A stretch of 64,000 nucleotides of DNA from Usnea hakonensis. Lineage: Eukaryota > Ascomycota > Lecanoromycetes > Lecanorales > Parmeliaceae. This document shows positions 47,272-58,505 of the stretch, one piece after another (positions within the stretch are counted from its first letter, which is position 1; each line of letters begins with the position of its first letter). The DNA lies in NCBI GenBank assembly GCA_013423325.1, contig BLJB01000181.1, positions 62,001 through 126,000 on the forward strand, read 5' to 3'. A program made the position numbers and the translations under genes. The notes below the pieces were generated by a model. That model was not told the origin of the DNA. It did no database searches and was given only the letters and a program-made list of their open reading frames with translations.

Positions 47272-48503
47272 CCTGTACGGAGTACTGTGACCCTGAAAGC
47301 AGTAGAGAGACAGTATTGAGACCGTGAGTCCGTTGCAGGAAATTGTGGCACAGCAGCCCCCTAGTTTTTGTGGAGTGACTGTATTATTTCATTGAGCCTT
47401 GGTCCGATTTGTGATAGTCCTGCCCCACACCCATACTCTATCAGAGTCGGGCCTTTAGTGCTGGCGCGGCGACCAGCCTTCTCATGGCTATTGCAGGTAT
47501 CCCCCGTAGCTCCTGATTGATTGATTACCTAAGGTACGTTGTACGTCTTTCCCTTATCTTACTCTGGTAATCCACATTCATCATATGGAGTCTGCGATTG
47601 GAAGTCATTGATCATTAATCACGGAGAACCATCGGCCGTGCCGCCCGACCCGTCGCTTAGAGTTGGCTCACCGCAACTCCACCGACGCCACTTATAGACC
47701 TATAGCATTGCGTAGCTTATGACTGCCTTGAAGATCTAAACCGGGTAACTTGACAAAAGGCGATCGACAAGTACCATGCTTTACCGGCGAACCGGTCGTC
47801 AACCCAATCAGTGAGATCTGGTACCGACGAGTACCTAGAAGCCCAAATCATACAAACCATCTGATCCTCAACATCGCATCAGCTACTTCGTAAATCCCTA
47901 AACCGGGGTAATCCGGGGTGGTCCAGAGTTAATGGCGGAACCGACTCGAAAATGCCGGATCTAGGCCTCAATAAAGTACCTTAGGCTAGTAAGGCTCGGA
48001 GTTGTAGGGACACGGCCGAGGAGTGACAGGACTGAGGCGACCGACTTTTAGCGCTACATCACGGCTAAGGTACCTCAGCTAGGGCTAAATATTGTAGCTA
48101 TGTAATGACTGTTGACAAAGATACCTTACTCTCTAGGAGTGAAGAAAGTCTGCTATATGCAATTCAGGTAAAGATTTGCCTGGATACACATAGTACTTAC
48201 TATGGGTAGATCTCTGTACCTCATGCATTCGCAGATCCACGCCAATAACCGCTTTTTCTGCCCACTTCCCACTGTGGCATATTTGGCTGTCATTCCAAAT
48301 GAGCTATTACTCAGCCACCATTTCCACCGGCTATTTCCCCCTTCACAGTGCCCTCCCGCACAAGTCGGCAGCTATGCCTTTTCAGCACGTTCACGATAGC
48401 GCCACCTACCACATAAGTAGTACATGATGTCGGAGATCTCCCTTTACCAAGGCCCTCCTACGGTATCGGACAAGTTCTCGGCGACCCTATTCATCTAACG
48501 AAG
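47272..48503. promoter_or_regulatory. Divergent intergenic region, NmrA-like / MATE
   Basis: About 1.2 kb between divergent starts, with several TACCTTAGG/CTAAGGTAC words (about 47530, 47979, 48066). Probably holds both promoters. Confidence 0.45.
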
Positions 48504-50130
48504 ATGCTCACTTTCAACGCCAATGGGAATACAGAGACTTCTCCTCTCCTCGCAGCAAACGCCAGAACACCCAGTCTGCTCGATCGTGAGGATTCAGCTG
48601 TGGCAACAGAGCTTGATGATACCGAGCACGATCACAGCACTTGGCAGTTTGAGGCCAGAACATGCGCTGGATACTCCCGATCCCTTGTCTTGACCTTGTT
48701 GCTTCAATATTCTCTCAATCTCACAAGTGTTATCACCATCGGCCATCTTGGCACAGCTGAGCTGGGTGCTGTTAGTCTTGCAAGTGTGACAGCGAACATC
48801 ACCGGCTACGCTGTCTACCAAGGTTTAGGTCAAAGCTCCTCTTCCTTTACACGGACCAAAAATTGACTGCTAATTCATCTCAACATCTAGCTACCAGCTT
48901 GGATACCTTGTGCCCACAAGCATTCGGCAGTGGACGAAAACAACTTGTTGGTGTTCAAGTCCAGCGAATGGTCTTGTTTCTCTGGTTGGTGACCATACCG
49001 ATTGGCGGCTTATGGCTAGCGTCACCATGGATCCTAACAAAGATTGTTCCCGATCCCTTGGTGGCAGCTTTAGCGGGAACATATTTAAGAATTCTGTTGC
49101 TTGGGGCCCCAGGATATGCTGCTTTTGAAAGTGGGAAACGCTTCTCGCAAGCACAAGGCATTTTCGATGCGACACTATGGGTCCTACTAATGTGCGCACC
49201 ACTCAATGCTCTCATGAACTGGGGATTCGTTTGGGTATGCAGTCCGGCCTTTGTACCTCTAGGAAATGTAAGATTCACAATGTCTCGAGCTCCTTCACTA
49301 ATCAATCTATTCTTGACGCGTAGTGGCTTCACTGGGGCTTCATTGGCTCTCCAATTGCCGTCGCAATAACTATGAACCTCCTTCCTCTATTGCTCTTTCT
49401 TTATTGCTCTTGCATTCGAGGCCGGCAATGCTGGGGTGGCTTGAGCAAGCAAGCTCTCCGCAATTGGAGACCAATGATCCAGCTCGCCCTACCTGGCTTC
49501 TTGATGGTCGAAGCGGAATTGTTGGCCTTCGAGATCCTGACTCTCTTAGCTGCCTATATCTCGACCAAACACCTAGCTGTTTCGTCAATCATCTCGAACA
49601 TCGTGTTAGTCTTGTGGTTAATTCCCTATTCAATGTCTATGGCAACTGGTACGCGTATCGCAATCCTTATTGGTGAGATGAAGCCCAAATCTGCAGAAAC
49701 GACGGCCAAGATATCGTCGGTCCTCGCTTTTGCCGTCGGCACGTTAAGCGCCATTTTCTTAGCTGCTCTGCGTAATCAGCTCGCTAGCTTATTCACGAAT
49801 GATGCTGATGTCGTCGACCTGGCTGCGGGTATCTTGCCAATATGTGCGTTGTACCAACCCTTTGACGCCGTTGGGTCGAATTGCCATGGTGTCTTGCGAG
49901 GTCTGGGTAGACAAAAAATTGGAGGCTTTGTCGGAATGCTCTGCTGGTATTTGGTGGGTATACCCGTGGCTGTTGGCACAGGGTTTGGACTAGGGTGGGA
50001 GCTGCGCGGGTTATGGTTTGGTGTAGCACTGGCGCTGGTATTAGTTTCTGTAATTGAGGGGTTGGCTATCTATCACACAAGCTTCGAGAAGATGGTCGAA
50101 GATGCGAAGGCAAGGACGTTGATGGGATGA
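48504..50130 (+). CDS. MATE-family multidrug/metabolite exporter
   Basis: Three exons, 48504-48828, 48891-49267 and 49324-50130, give 502 residues. Around twelve hydrophobic helices are expected. Family blocks include LGTAELGAVSLASVTANITG, the join QGLATSLDTLCPQAFGSG, WLHWGFIGSPIAVAIT and the C-terminal half FDAVGSNCHGVLRGLGRQKI. The first donor was taken as GTCAAA because it restores QGLATSLDTLC, a hallmark of eukaryotic MATE proteins; GTTTAG one codon earlier would lose Gly-Leu. MATE proteins use proton or sodium gradients to expel small molecules. Beside an NRPS it is a likely product exporter or self-protection gene. Confidence 0.9.
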
Positions 50131-51407
50131 TCTCATTGATGATATTGCGCTCAGCAATTGCTATGAAAGCCGGACTTTGCTGCTAGACATCTTACGAGAG
50201 GCTGTTACTCCTCAACCTCGCCAAAAATTCGGTCGGTATCCAGGGGGAATTATATGAATTCTCGACAATGAAAGAAAATACCAATACAACAACATACCTC
50301 TAAACCCATTGTAATTTCATCACTAGGTTTTCTTTCACGCAAATTTTGGTACTCGTACCTCTGCCCCGAGAATGAAGACCCTTGCTCTCAAGCCTAGGAC
50401 CTCTTTTAGCAGTTATAAGATGGTACTTTCTACGTGTGTGTGTGTAATTCCTCCAATGCCAGAATCCCGAGGTGCTTACATACACTAGTCCGCTTCGATT
50501 TGCAAGGTGGGCATAAAAAGCTTAGTAGCACACCAAATCTTTTTTAAAGATATATTAATTTCTTGAGAACGGTATTTATAGGTAAAAGTTTTGGTAGTAA
50601 ATTTTTAGATCTTCTTGAAAAGAATACTTTTATACTGAATACTTTCTTATAAAGTTGGATGTTATTAAAGCGCGGTAAGTTGAAAAAAAGGACTGTTTTT
50701 ATATTCGATCGCTTTAGATCGCCGCAGTAGGACTAAGGGTTAGTGAGTTCGTATATTATTATTCGTTTTGGTGGTTTCAGCTATATTTTTGGGTATAGAT
50801 TCGAGGTATAGATTTAGTCTAAATATATAGATCTAGTATATAGATATGGCTATAGCGAGAGAAAGGAGAGATAGCGTACTATAAGGAGTCTATACACTGC
50901 TTTCTACATTATAATTACTTTTTAATTAATTTATCTCTTGTAGAGTCTCCTTTAGCATTATTACATTTTTTCGTCTACCTACCCTTACCTAAATATATTT
51001 ATATAGCTACTTTTTCACTCTAGATCTATATCGAATAGATATGGGAGTCCTCTTAGCGCTGTGGCTATGGGCCTGAATATGCCTCCTTAGGCCACTTTTT
51101 GGCCTACCCATGCGATGATATAGGCTAACCATGTTGTAGCTACCTCCTTGTGCATTGCATGGTTCGAATGTGGCGAATGAAGCACTAACTGGATTTTACG
51201 CCCCGCCAATCCAGAGGGGTAAGTATACTTTGACCATTCTTTTTTCGTTCACTTTTACCCAATATGCAGCTTCTCTGGAACGTGATCTTCGAGTAGCCAA
51301 AAGCCGGTCGATGATTATCGAGTCGACGTTCTCCAACACTTTCATAATCAATTTCATCTCTACGACAATACCACTGTGAACATTGAGAATATTTTGATAC
51401 AGAAAAC
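50131..51407. other. Intergenic region with AT-rich island
   Basis: About 1.28 kb with no gene. From about 50500 to 51050 the sequence is strongly AT-rich. Confidence 0.5.
50500..51050. repeat. AT-rich island, possible RIP-degraded element
   Basis: A/T-dominated sequence (TATAGATCTAG, TTTTTAAAGATAT words) between two coding blocks of ordinary composition. No terminal repeats or ORF relic recognised. RIP origin is inference. Confidence 0.42.
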
Positions 51408-53346
51408 ATGTCTCACTATGTGTCAACATCTGTCCCTTATGGCAGATTCATGTTCAATGCAATCTTCACCTTTATCGCTGCCCTAGCTATAAGCATCGTG
51501 TATCGTCGCTATCTCCATCCATTGTCGCGGTATCCAGGGCCTTTCTTAGCCAGCGTGACTGATGTCTGGTAGGTTTGTTATATACAGCGCATCGGGCTCA
51601 TACTGATTTGTCTCAACAGGCGGTTCTGGGTATGCTTCATTCTCGGTGACCATCATGTTTCCGACAAGAAATTGCACGATACATACGGCCCTGTTGTCAG
51701 GATTGGCCCAAACACCCTATCATTCTCGAGTGCGTCAGCAGCTCAAGCCATATATGGATTCAACAAGGGCATGACAAAAGGCATCTTCTACTCTTGTTTT
51801 GGTGACCCGGATCCAGAGAAAGCGAATATGTTCCAGACTCGCACTGCGGCAAAACATCATGAAATCAGACGCAAAATGGTTTCTGGGGCTGTGAGTTGTC
51901 TTCCAGCGCACATTCAATTCGTACTAATAGCTGTCTTGAAAGCTTGTACCAAGTCGTACTTCGATGTACGAGCCTATTGTGACCAAATCTGTGAAAATTT
52001 TCATGGATCAGTTGAACCAGCTACACGGAAATTCGAAGACCATGATCAACATGGCTCCTCGAGTTCACCTATTTGCAATGGACACATGTATGGCTTTCCG
52101 ATCCTTTTGACTAATCGAGACTGATCTAAAAACTCATTAAAGTCTTTGAATTGAGTCATGGTAGCTCGATGAATTTTCAGACTGTTGGCTACGATGGTTA
52201 CGGTGGTGCAGCCGCAGAACAAAGGGTACTCGGGCACCTATCGATCTCTATGCCAGCTGCTTACATTTGAAGTATCTCACCAAGTCTGGATTCCGCATAT
52301 CACTGCTCCCATGGCTCGCCACCATATTGCAGCCCTTCTCGTACATACAAATGGTGCGCAAAGCGACCTACGATAAGCATGGAAAAGCTATAGGCTTCTA
52401 CGCAGTCATCGATGTATGGAACCTCAAATCAGACGTAAGAGGTGCAAAACAGTCGCTGACAGCTACATTAAAATTCAGGCATCAAAAAAGGCGCAAGCGA
52501 CTGCCTCCCAAAATGCTCTCTCCCTGGGACCCTGCATCTTGAAAAATCTGATAGAGGTAGACCCGGAAGATGACCGACGGATGGAAGGGATGGAACTTTG
52601 GCGGGAGTTATTCAGTATGCCATAATCTCTGAGACTGACATCTACCCAATGACTGACAGCGGCATCAAGATGCTAGTATGGCGGGCACAGGAAGCATATC
52701 GGCTTGCCTCACTATGATTTTGTACCATCTTGGTACGCATCCCGAATGGCAGACCCGTATTTTGGACGAGGTCAAATATGAGACGTGCCTCTCAAATCCT
52801 GAAATAAGGCTTGACATGGTACCTTACCTCTCCTTGAGCAGATGTCCTGCGCTCAGTGCGGCCATTAATGAATCTCTTCGCGTCTCCCCTCCATTTCCCG
52901 CAGCATTCCCGCGTGACATCGCCCCCGGCGCCGAAAATGCGATACCCGGCTTACCTATGCCGCTGCCACTGGGGACAACGGTACAGGCCAATGTCTATGT
53001 GGTTTCTCACTCTCGCGAGTTCTGGGGGGACGACGCCGACGAATGGAGACCTAGCCGCTGGCTCGATGGAGATAAAAGGCTAGAAGAAGGATTCCTCATC
53101 TTTGGGCGTGGGGGTCGATCTTGTGTGGGCAAAGACATCTCTCGCATGGCACTCATGAAGGTGATCTTCGCGGTGAGCTTCTCCCCTTGAAAACGATGAC
53201 TGCTCTCTCACCAAGCTGAAATGCATGTGCCACAGCTCTTGTGCCGATGGGAGGTTGTTGCCAAGCCCGAAACCCTGCGTGGACGCAACTATTTTGAAAT
53301 GCAATATGAGCAATTGTTGGTAGAGCTGAAACCACGGGGGGCGTAG
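51408..53346 (+). CDS. Cytochrome P450 monooxygenase with an apparent frameshift
   Basis: Exons: 51408-51568, 51620-51890, 51943-52087, 52143-52434 (frame break inside), 52479-52614, 52670-53172 and 53236-53346. An N-terminal anchor helix (FIAALAISIVY) precedes LHPLSRYPGPF. Then come HDTYGPVVRIGPNTLSF, the I-helix AGTGSIS, ExxR (ESLR), and the haem loop FGRGGRSCVG. Around 52232-52235 the frame that reads FELSHGSSMNFQ...AEQRVLG must shift by one base to continue as APIDLYASCLHLKYLTKSGF. Adding one G to the GGG there restores a smooth protein of about 540 residues. This is either a sequencing error in a G run or a real mutation. A longer intron (52088-52182) also keeps a frame open but gives an unlikely Trp/Arg-rich segment. 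The I-helix lacks the usual acidic residue (AGTGS). Confidence 0.78.
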
Positions 53347-54136
53347 AATAAAGCCGGATTGGAGAAGGCTCTGGTTCGGACTAACGTCACGGCAATTCTG
53401 TGCTCCTCGTGTCATCGTCAGACAGAGTGTTATGCTTTAGGAAAAAGTTGATTTGGAAAAAGCAGTTGTAAACGCTTCTACGTTACTGGCACGCGTATCC
53501 AATCGTGCATATATGCAGTGCTGCAAAACCAGAAAAGAATGGAAAAGATGAGGGCCACTCGTTCATCCCGTGGGACGATTTCTCTAATTTCAATTGGAAT
53601 ATAATAGTAAGTTCAGGCATAGAATCACCATGGCAGACGGAATTTCGCACCCGGTGAAATGGCGTGCTAGACGAGCTTGTGACGACTAAACCTTACTTTA
53701 AGAACGACTAGGTAAGGTACTTTACGGATCGCACTCGATGTACCTGTAACGTGTCACCTGCATATGCACTCCACCATCACAGCGGGCCGTTTTCCCCACG
53801 GGAAAATTCTTCAAGTAAAATACAGTATTAGTACTCGCTCGTTTGTTACCAATTTTTCATACTCGTTTACCGTTCCAGAAACATGATAGAAATGATGTAG
53901 ATAGTCATGTCCTTTTTCCATGTACCGGCCCCTTTCTACTGATCAGCCGTTTGGATCAACTTGTTACTTCGAGCTCGTGAGTTCAAGCGAATCATATCTA
54001 CTTTATCCTTCTTGTCCTTGAGCAACTCGTCCTGACCACCTTTTGTCATCTTCTCCACCATGACCAGTACCACTTTACTCCCTTGTTCTTGTCATTGAAT
54101 AGATCTTCCTGACCACCTCTTGACATTCTCTCCATC
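53347..54136. promoter_or_regulatory. Intergenic region with duplicated leader before SUR2 copy 3
   Basis: About 790 bp. The last 125 bp contain an imperfect tandem duplication: the segment ending in the ATG at 54060 recurs 77 bp later at the real start (54137). The upstream ATG opens a 12-codon uORF that stops before the main start. Confidence 0.6.
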
Positions 54137-54160
54137 ATGACCAATAGCACTTTACGATCC
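54012..54160 (+). repeat. Imperfect 77-bp tandem duplication spanning the start of SUR2 copy 3
   Basis: Both copies share CCTGACCACC, TTCTCCA and ATGACCA(G/A)TA(C/G)CACTTTAC. The first copy is the 5' leader with a short uORF; the second holds the gene start. Confidence 0.7.
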
Positions 54161-55726
54161 AACGGCCTAGACCGATCGCTTTACACCCTCAAACCCGTGC
54201 CTCCTCTTCTTCCGTTCATTTCAGACGCCCACCTATTACTCCTTCTTCCCATTGTCGCTTATTGGGCGTATGGACTCCTATTCTACTGGATTGATCAGCA
54301 CGACTACCTCCCGCAATACAGACTCCATACGCCAGCAGAGTTCTTGAAGCGGAACCGTGTTCCCGTTTCGGAAGTTGTAACCTACGTCCTGAAGTACCAG
54401 CTTCTGACGACCGTGATCGGGGTCTTGCTAAGCGGTGATGCCGACACTTATGGAATGGAAGAGCATCATGTTGCGATTTGGGCAAGCAGGGTGAATGCCC
54501 TCGGGAGTCTGGTCCCTACAGCGATTTTTGCATACCTTGGTGTAAGCACAGAACTCCCTTCCCTGTCGCCTTCTTGCCAGCATTGAATGAAAATCGGACA
54601 GGACGGTGCCAAACCTTTCTTCCAACCCCGAACATTGAAGGCCGAATTATATCCGGGCGAGGCGATTACAAGCTGGCAACTATCCTTCGGGAGCTACATC
54701 TATTACTATCTCGTGCCCACCTTGCAATTTGCAACCGCCATCTTCTTCGCAGACACATGGCAATATTTCTATCATCGTTTGGTGCACATCAGCCCCTGGC
54801 TTTACAGTAAGTCCCCGTGCCTCCACTCATCTCCCCCGTCTGTTTTAGGTCCCAAGGCAGCTCTAACAGTCTACTGACCTCGCCACAGCAAACTTCCACT
54901 CAGTCCACCACAAGGTATATTCCCATGGCCCCCCACCCCATCCATTCCCTTCCTCTCTCCGCTCTCCCCAAAGCTCATTTCCTAACCCCTCCCTACCAGA
55001 ACTTCGTGCCCTACGCCTTCGGCGCGTTTTACTCCAACATGTTGGAAGCCTTCCTCGTCGACGTCATCAGTACCTTCTTCGCTCTCTCAATCGCAGGCCT
55101 CACCACCCGCCAGGCAATGTGGTTCGTCACCTTGTCCGTCCTCAAGGCCGTAGACGATCACTGCGGCTACGCCATCCCCTGGGATCCGTTCCAGTGGCTT
55201 ACGCCACAGAATGCACTCTATCACGACATTCATCATCAGGCATGGGGTATTAAGGTGGGTGGACCAAATCTCCTCTCCCTTCCGCAGGGCCCCTACACTA
55301 TCGTTCCCCGTTCCATTTAGATTCTTGATTTAAAACTTGAAACTGGATCTGGATTCGAAAAGGACCAGTCTTCTGGTAATTAAGAAGAATCTTTAGAGCC
55401 AAAGATGCAGGTCTCTCGATGGCATCACTCAAGAACCACTTAAGTCCTTTTTCTCTGAGCAAGTTTTTCAGCGGCGCGCGTTTCATGCACAATGATTCCT
55501 TTCCGACGGTCAACCACAATATAGCTAACAACGCCCTCACCAACCGCAGACCAATTTCGCGCAGACGTATACCACCTTTTGGGACCACGCGCTTGGGACC
55601 GTGTGGAAAGGGAGCGGCGCCGATCTGCAAGCGCGGTATGAGCGGGGTGAGGATGTGGCGAGGCAGTGGGCGCAAGGGAGTGGGTGCCGGGCTGCGGGTG
55701 GCGTGAGCAAGGAGAAGGGGCTGTAG
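54137..55726 (+). CDS. SUR2-type fatty-acid/sphingoid hydroxylase, copy 3
   Basis: Five exons, 54137-54541, 54602-54806, 54889-54914, 55000-55254 and 55550-55726, give 355 residues. The N-terminus (LPFISDAHLLLLLPIVAYWA, YRLHTPAEFLKRNRVP) is very close to copy 1. Histidine boxes are HRLVH, HSVHH and HDIHH, followed by DDHCGYAIPWDPFQ and NFAQTYTTFWDHALGT. The 26-nt third exon and three intron positions match copy 1. The fourth intron is long (295 nt). As with copy 1, C4-type hydroxylation of a long-chain base or fatty chain is the family activity; the real substrate is unknown. The start is preceded by a duplicated leader with a uORF. Confidence 0.87.
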
Positions 55727-56536
55727 GTGAGAGGGGTCTGATGGGTGTTTGAGACGGGGAAGTGTGGTCGGGGGAAGAATAGTCTGGTTGGTGTTGGTGG
55801 TGGGGCAGAGATGGCTAGGTATGAGTATACGATGGGAGGGGAATACGAGTCGCAGGATGAGGATCTAGTCAATGGCTTTGTGGAGGCGACGCTGAGGCGG
55901 TGACGCTGGGAAGTTGGACAGAGAAGGAACAGCGCTGTTGACAAATGGGTCTTGACCAATATATTCCTCCTTAGTGCTTCGTTCGCCACATCCGAACCAT
56001 GCGAATTGCATGCAAATGATCAAATGCTCCCAGGAGGTAGCTGTAACAGTGGTTGGCCAATCTCATTGCCATGGGTAGGCCGAACAGTGACCCCTGAAGG
56101 TATATTCAGGCCTTGCCACAGCACTAAGAAGACTCCCAAACCCACACAGCGATCTCAATGAGACTCGTCTATGGCGAACAACGCCATCACTAGTGCTGAG
56201 GAAAAAAGAATGCAATGCAATGCAATGAAGGAGACTCTGAAAGAGATGAATAGACTGAAGAGCCATTGCCAGTGCAAATCACCCTATTTATGGACTCCTG
56301 AAACGACACAGTCTCCTGATTCTCATGCCCCTGGCCATTGCCATGGCCATGAGCCATGGCCACCGAAACAACACCGAAACCAGTCATGCGATATGCGATA
56401 TCCGAAATCACTAACCCCCAGTCCTACTGTGGCGATCACTTTGAATCGATCCTCAAAAGTCAAAAGTTCACGTATCTTCATCGATTCGAATCATCAAACA
56501 CGCCCTTGAAGGTCTAGACTCTACCCCTCCCCCCAA
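55727..56536. other. Convergent intergenic region
   Basis: About 810 bp between SUR2 copy 3 and the PhyH gene. Short open frames only. Confidence 0.5.
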
Positions 56537-57877
56537 TCAAAACATATCCACCACCCCCTCCCCTCCCCCTCCCTCCTCCTCCCCCCCAACCATCCCAATC
56601 GGATCCCCGAAATCTACCCACCCCAAACTCGGCCTACTAAGCGAATACCCCACAAACCGCTGCAACTCCCTCGGCAACCCTCTCACCGCCTCCACCTCGT
56701 TCGCCAAATACTGATTCTCCTCCTGCCGCAACCACCCCCTCGTCGTCGCGGCGCTGAGAATCAGCCGCTCCTCGTCCGCCGTGCTGTTCGCGCCCGCGGC
56801 GTGGTACACGCCCGAGAGCATCATGAAGGCGTCGCCGGGGTCGAGCTCTGCGTGGCGGAGGAGGGTGGCTGCGTGGCCGTCATCGTCCTCGATGCCATCG
56901 CCCACGGCCTCGTTGTTGTCTGGCTCGCGCATCCCTTCTTCCGCGGGCGGTGGCACCGAGTAGTCCCATAGATGCGAGCCGGGGATGAACCGGGTGGCGC
57001 CGTTGGCCCGCGTGCTCCGCGTTGCGGCCACGAAGACGGTCATGCCTGTGTCACGGCCTTGGGTGTGCCGGCTGCAGGCAGAGTGCTGGTTGTGGTGCGT
57101 GTCGTCGTCGCGGTGGAGGACTTGCGCGCGCGCGCCGGGGAGGAGGCTGAAGACGACGGTGTTGCTAAGTTGGGGGGATGAGGTGCTGCGTTCGTTTTTG
57201 GTGCCGATCTGGGGGGGGGGGGGGGGGTTGGTTAGTTGGGCGGGGGGGGGGGGGGGGGGGGGAAGNNGGGGGGGGGTTGGTTGGTTAGTTGGGCTGGGGG
57301 AGTGGGGGGGGGGAGAAGAGAGATTTTGGGTTGTGATGTTGGAGTAGGGGGGAGCGTACCCAGTTCCAATCTAGTTGGCTGGTTAGGAAGTATTGGCCCA
57401 CCGCCTGCCAGATCGGATGCCCGACTATGTTGAGTGCAAAAGCCTTGGATTTACCCACACATCCAGTCACTCTTCGCGATTCCACCGGGTAGAAGTCACC
57501 TTTGGCAAATGAGACACATCAGTACGGGAACCATGCTCGTGGACTTCGGGATGTAAAGTGGGTATTTCGGTGCCGTAATGGATGGATGTCCGCATACCTT
57601 GCCAGACTTTTGCGGTATTGAGATGCGGCCTGATGTCCTTTTCAATCTCCGCCAGACCTTCCTTGCTGACCATGTTGCGAACTATACAAGCTCCGGATAC
57701 CTTGAGGCTATCGATGACTGCTTCAATGACTTGTTGTTGAGAGACTGGATTGGCAAGATCGACGTCGGATACCGGCGGGACGACTGGTCCATCAGACCCT
57801 GTTGTTTGGGGCTTCGAGGATGGAACGTTGCCGTTGGTGAGTTGCGCTGCTGCGATGACTTGATCGTGAAAATCCAT
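56537..57877 (-). CDS. Phytanoyl-CoA dioxygenase-like Fe(II)/2-oxoglutarate oxygenase
   Basis: Three minus-strand exons, 57877-57598, 57499-57360 and 57208-56537, give 363 residues. The join between exons 1 and 2 reads WQGDFYPVESRRVTG, then VGKSKAFALNIVGHPIWQ. Exon 3 carries LHRDDDTHHN (the iron-binding HxD), GATRFIPGSHLWD and the distal histidine in YHAAGANS, with DAFMMLSG before it. These are PhyH-family marks. Fungal members often hydroxylate or desaturate metabolites, including a fumonisin-pathway hydroxylase of related type. The second intron (57359-57209) is filled with C-homopolymers and holds a two-base gap (N). Role in the cluster is inferred from position. Confidence 0.86.
57211..57313. 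repeat. G (sense-strand C) homopolymers with NN gap, inside PhyH intron
   Basis: Runs of about 17, 21, 9 and 10 G are separated by short spacers; two unresolved bases lie at 57266-57267. On the transcribed sense strand this is poly-C right up to the CAG acceptor. True length is unresolved. Confidence 0.85.
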
Positions 57878-58505
57878 CGTGGCGAGCGTTGATGGAAAAC
57901 GTGTTGTTCTACAACAGTCCTCGTCGCTCTCGAATCAAGATGTCGAGTGCTCAGGTGAACACCTTCTGGCGTTTGCCGCATGAGGAAATGACATGGTATA
58001 TAACGCATGCAGTTTCGAAGATAAAGTCAATAGCGAAAACGGCCGCTACTCGCATATCATGAGGGAAGATGGAGAAGCGGAGAAATACGCTGCATATGCT
58101 CATGCATGTATGCGTTATATTACCACCTTCGTTTCATGTGACATTGGTCAATCAAAACCTAGCCCATGTTATTGACGATCAATGAGTGACGAGTCATTGG
58201 AACTCAAGCTTTGAGGGCCAGACTTCCTTGCTTGAACAACATAGGACAGTAACAACAAGGATTGAAGATTTTTTAGTACTCTAGTACGTAATACGTAAAA
58301 GGTGCAGATACTTTCCCCTCTAGTCTTTTGATCATGTCATATTCATGCGACTCAATGTATTGCCAGGTATCTTACTGTTTCTTAGTATTCGACTGATGTT
58401 CATATGGCATTATTGAAACTGTCATTTAATGTAGATTATAACTTTTTAGAGAAAAACAAAACAAGAATTCGAGTCCTTGGAAAGACATTCTTGCCGAAAA
58501 CCTTT
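57878..58505. other. Intergenic region between PhyH promoter and NRPS 3' end
   Basis: About 630 bp, no gene seen. Confidence 0.5.

Noticed and set aside
51050..51180. GGTTCGAAT word suggesting a tRNA T-loop
   Set aside because: No matching acceptor stem or anticodon arm could be built around it.
52088..52182. A single longer intron that would avoid the P450 frameshift
   Set aside because: It keeps a frame open but replaces the P450-like ELSHGSSMNFQ segment with a Trp/Arg-rich stretch; kept only as an alternative to test.
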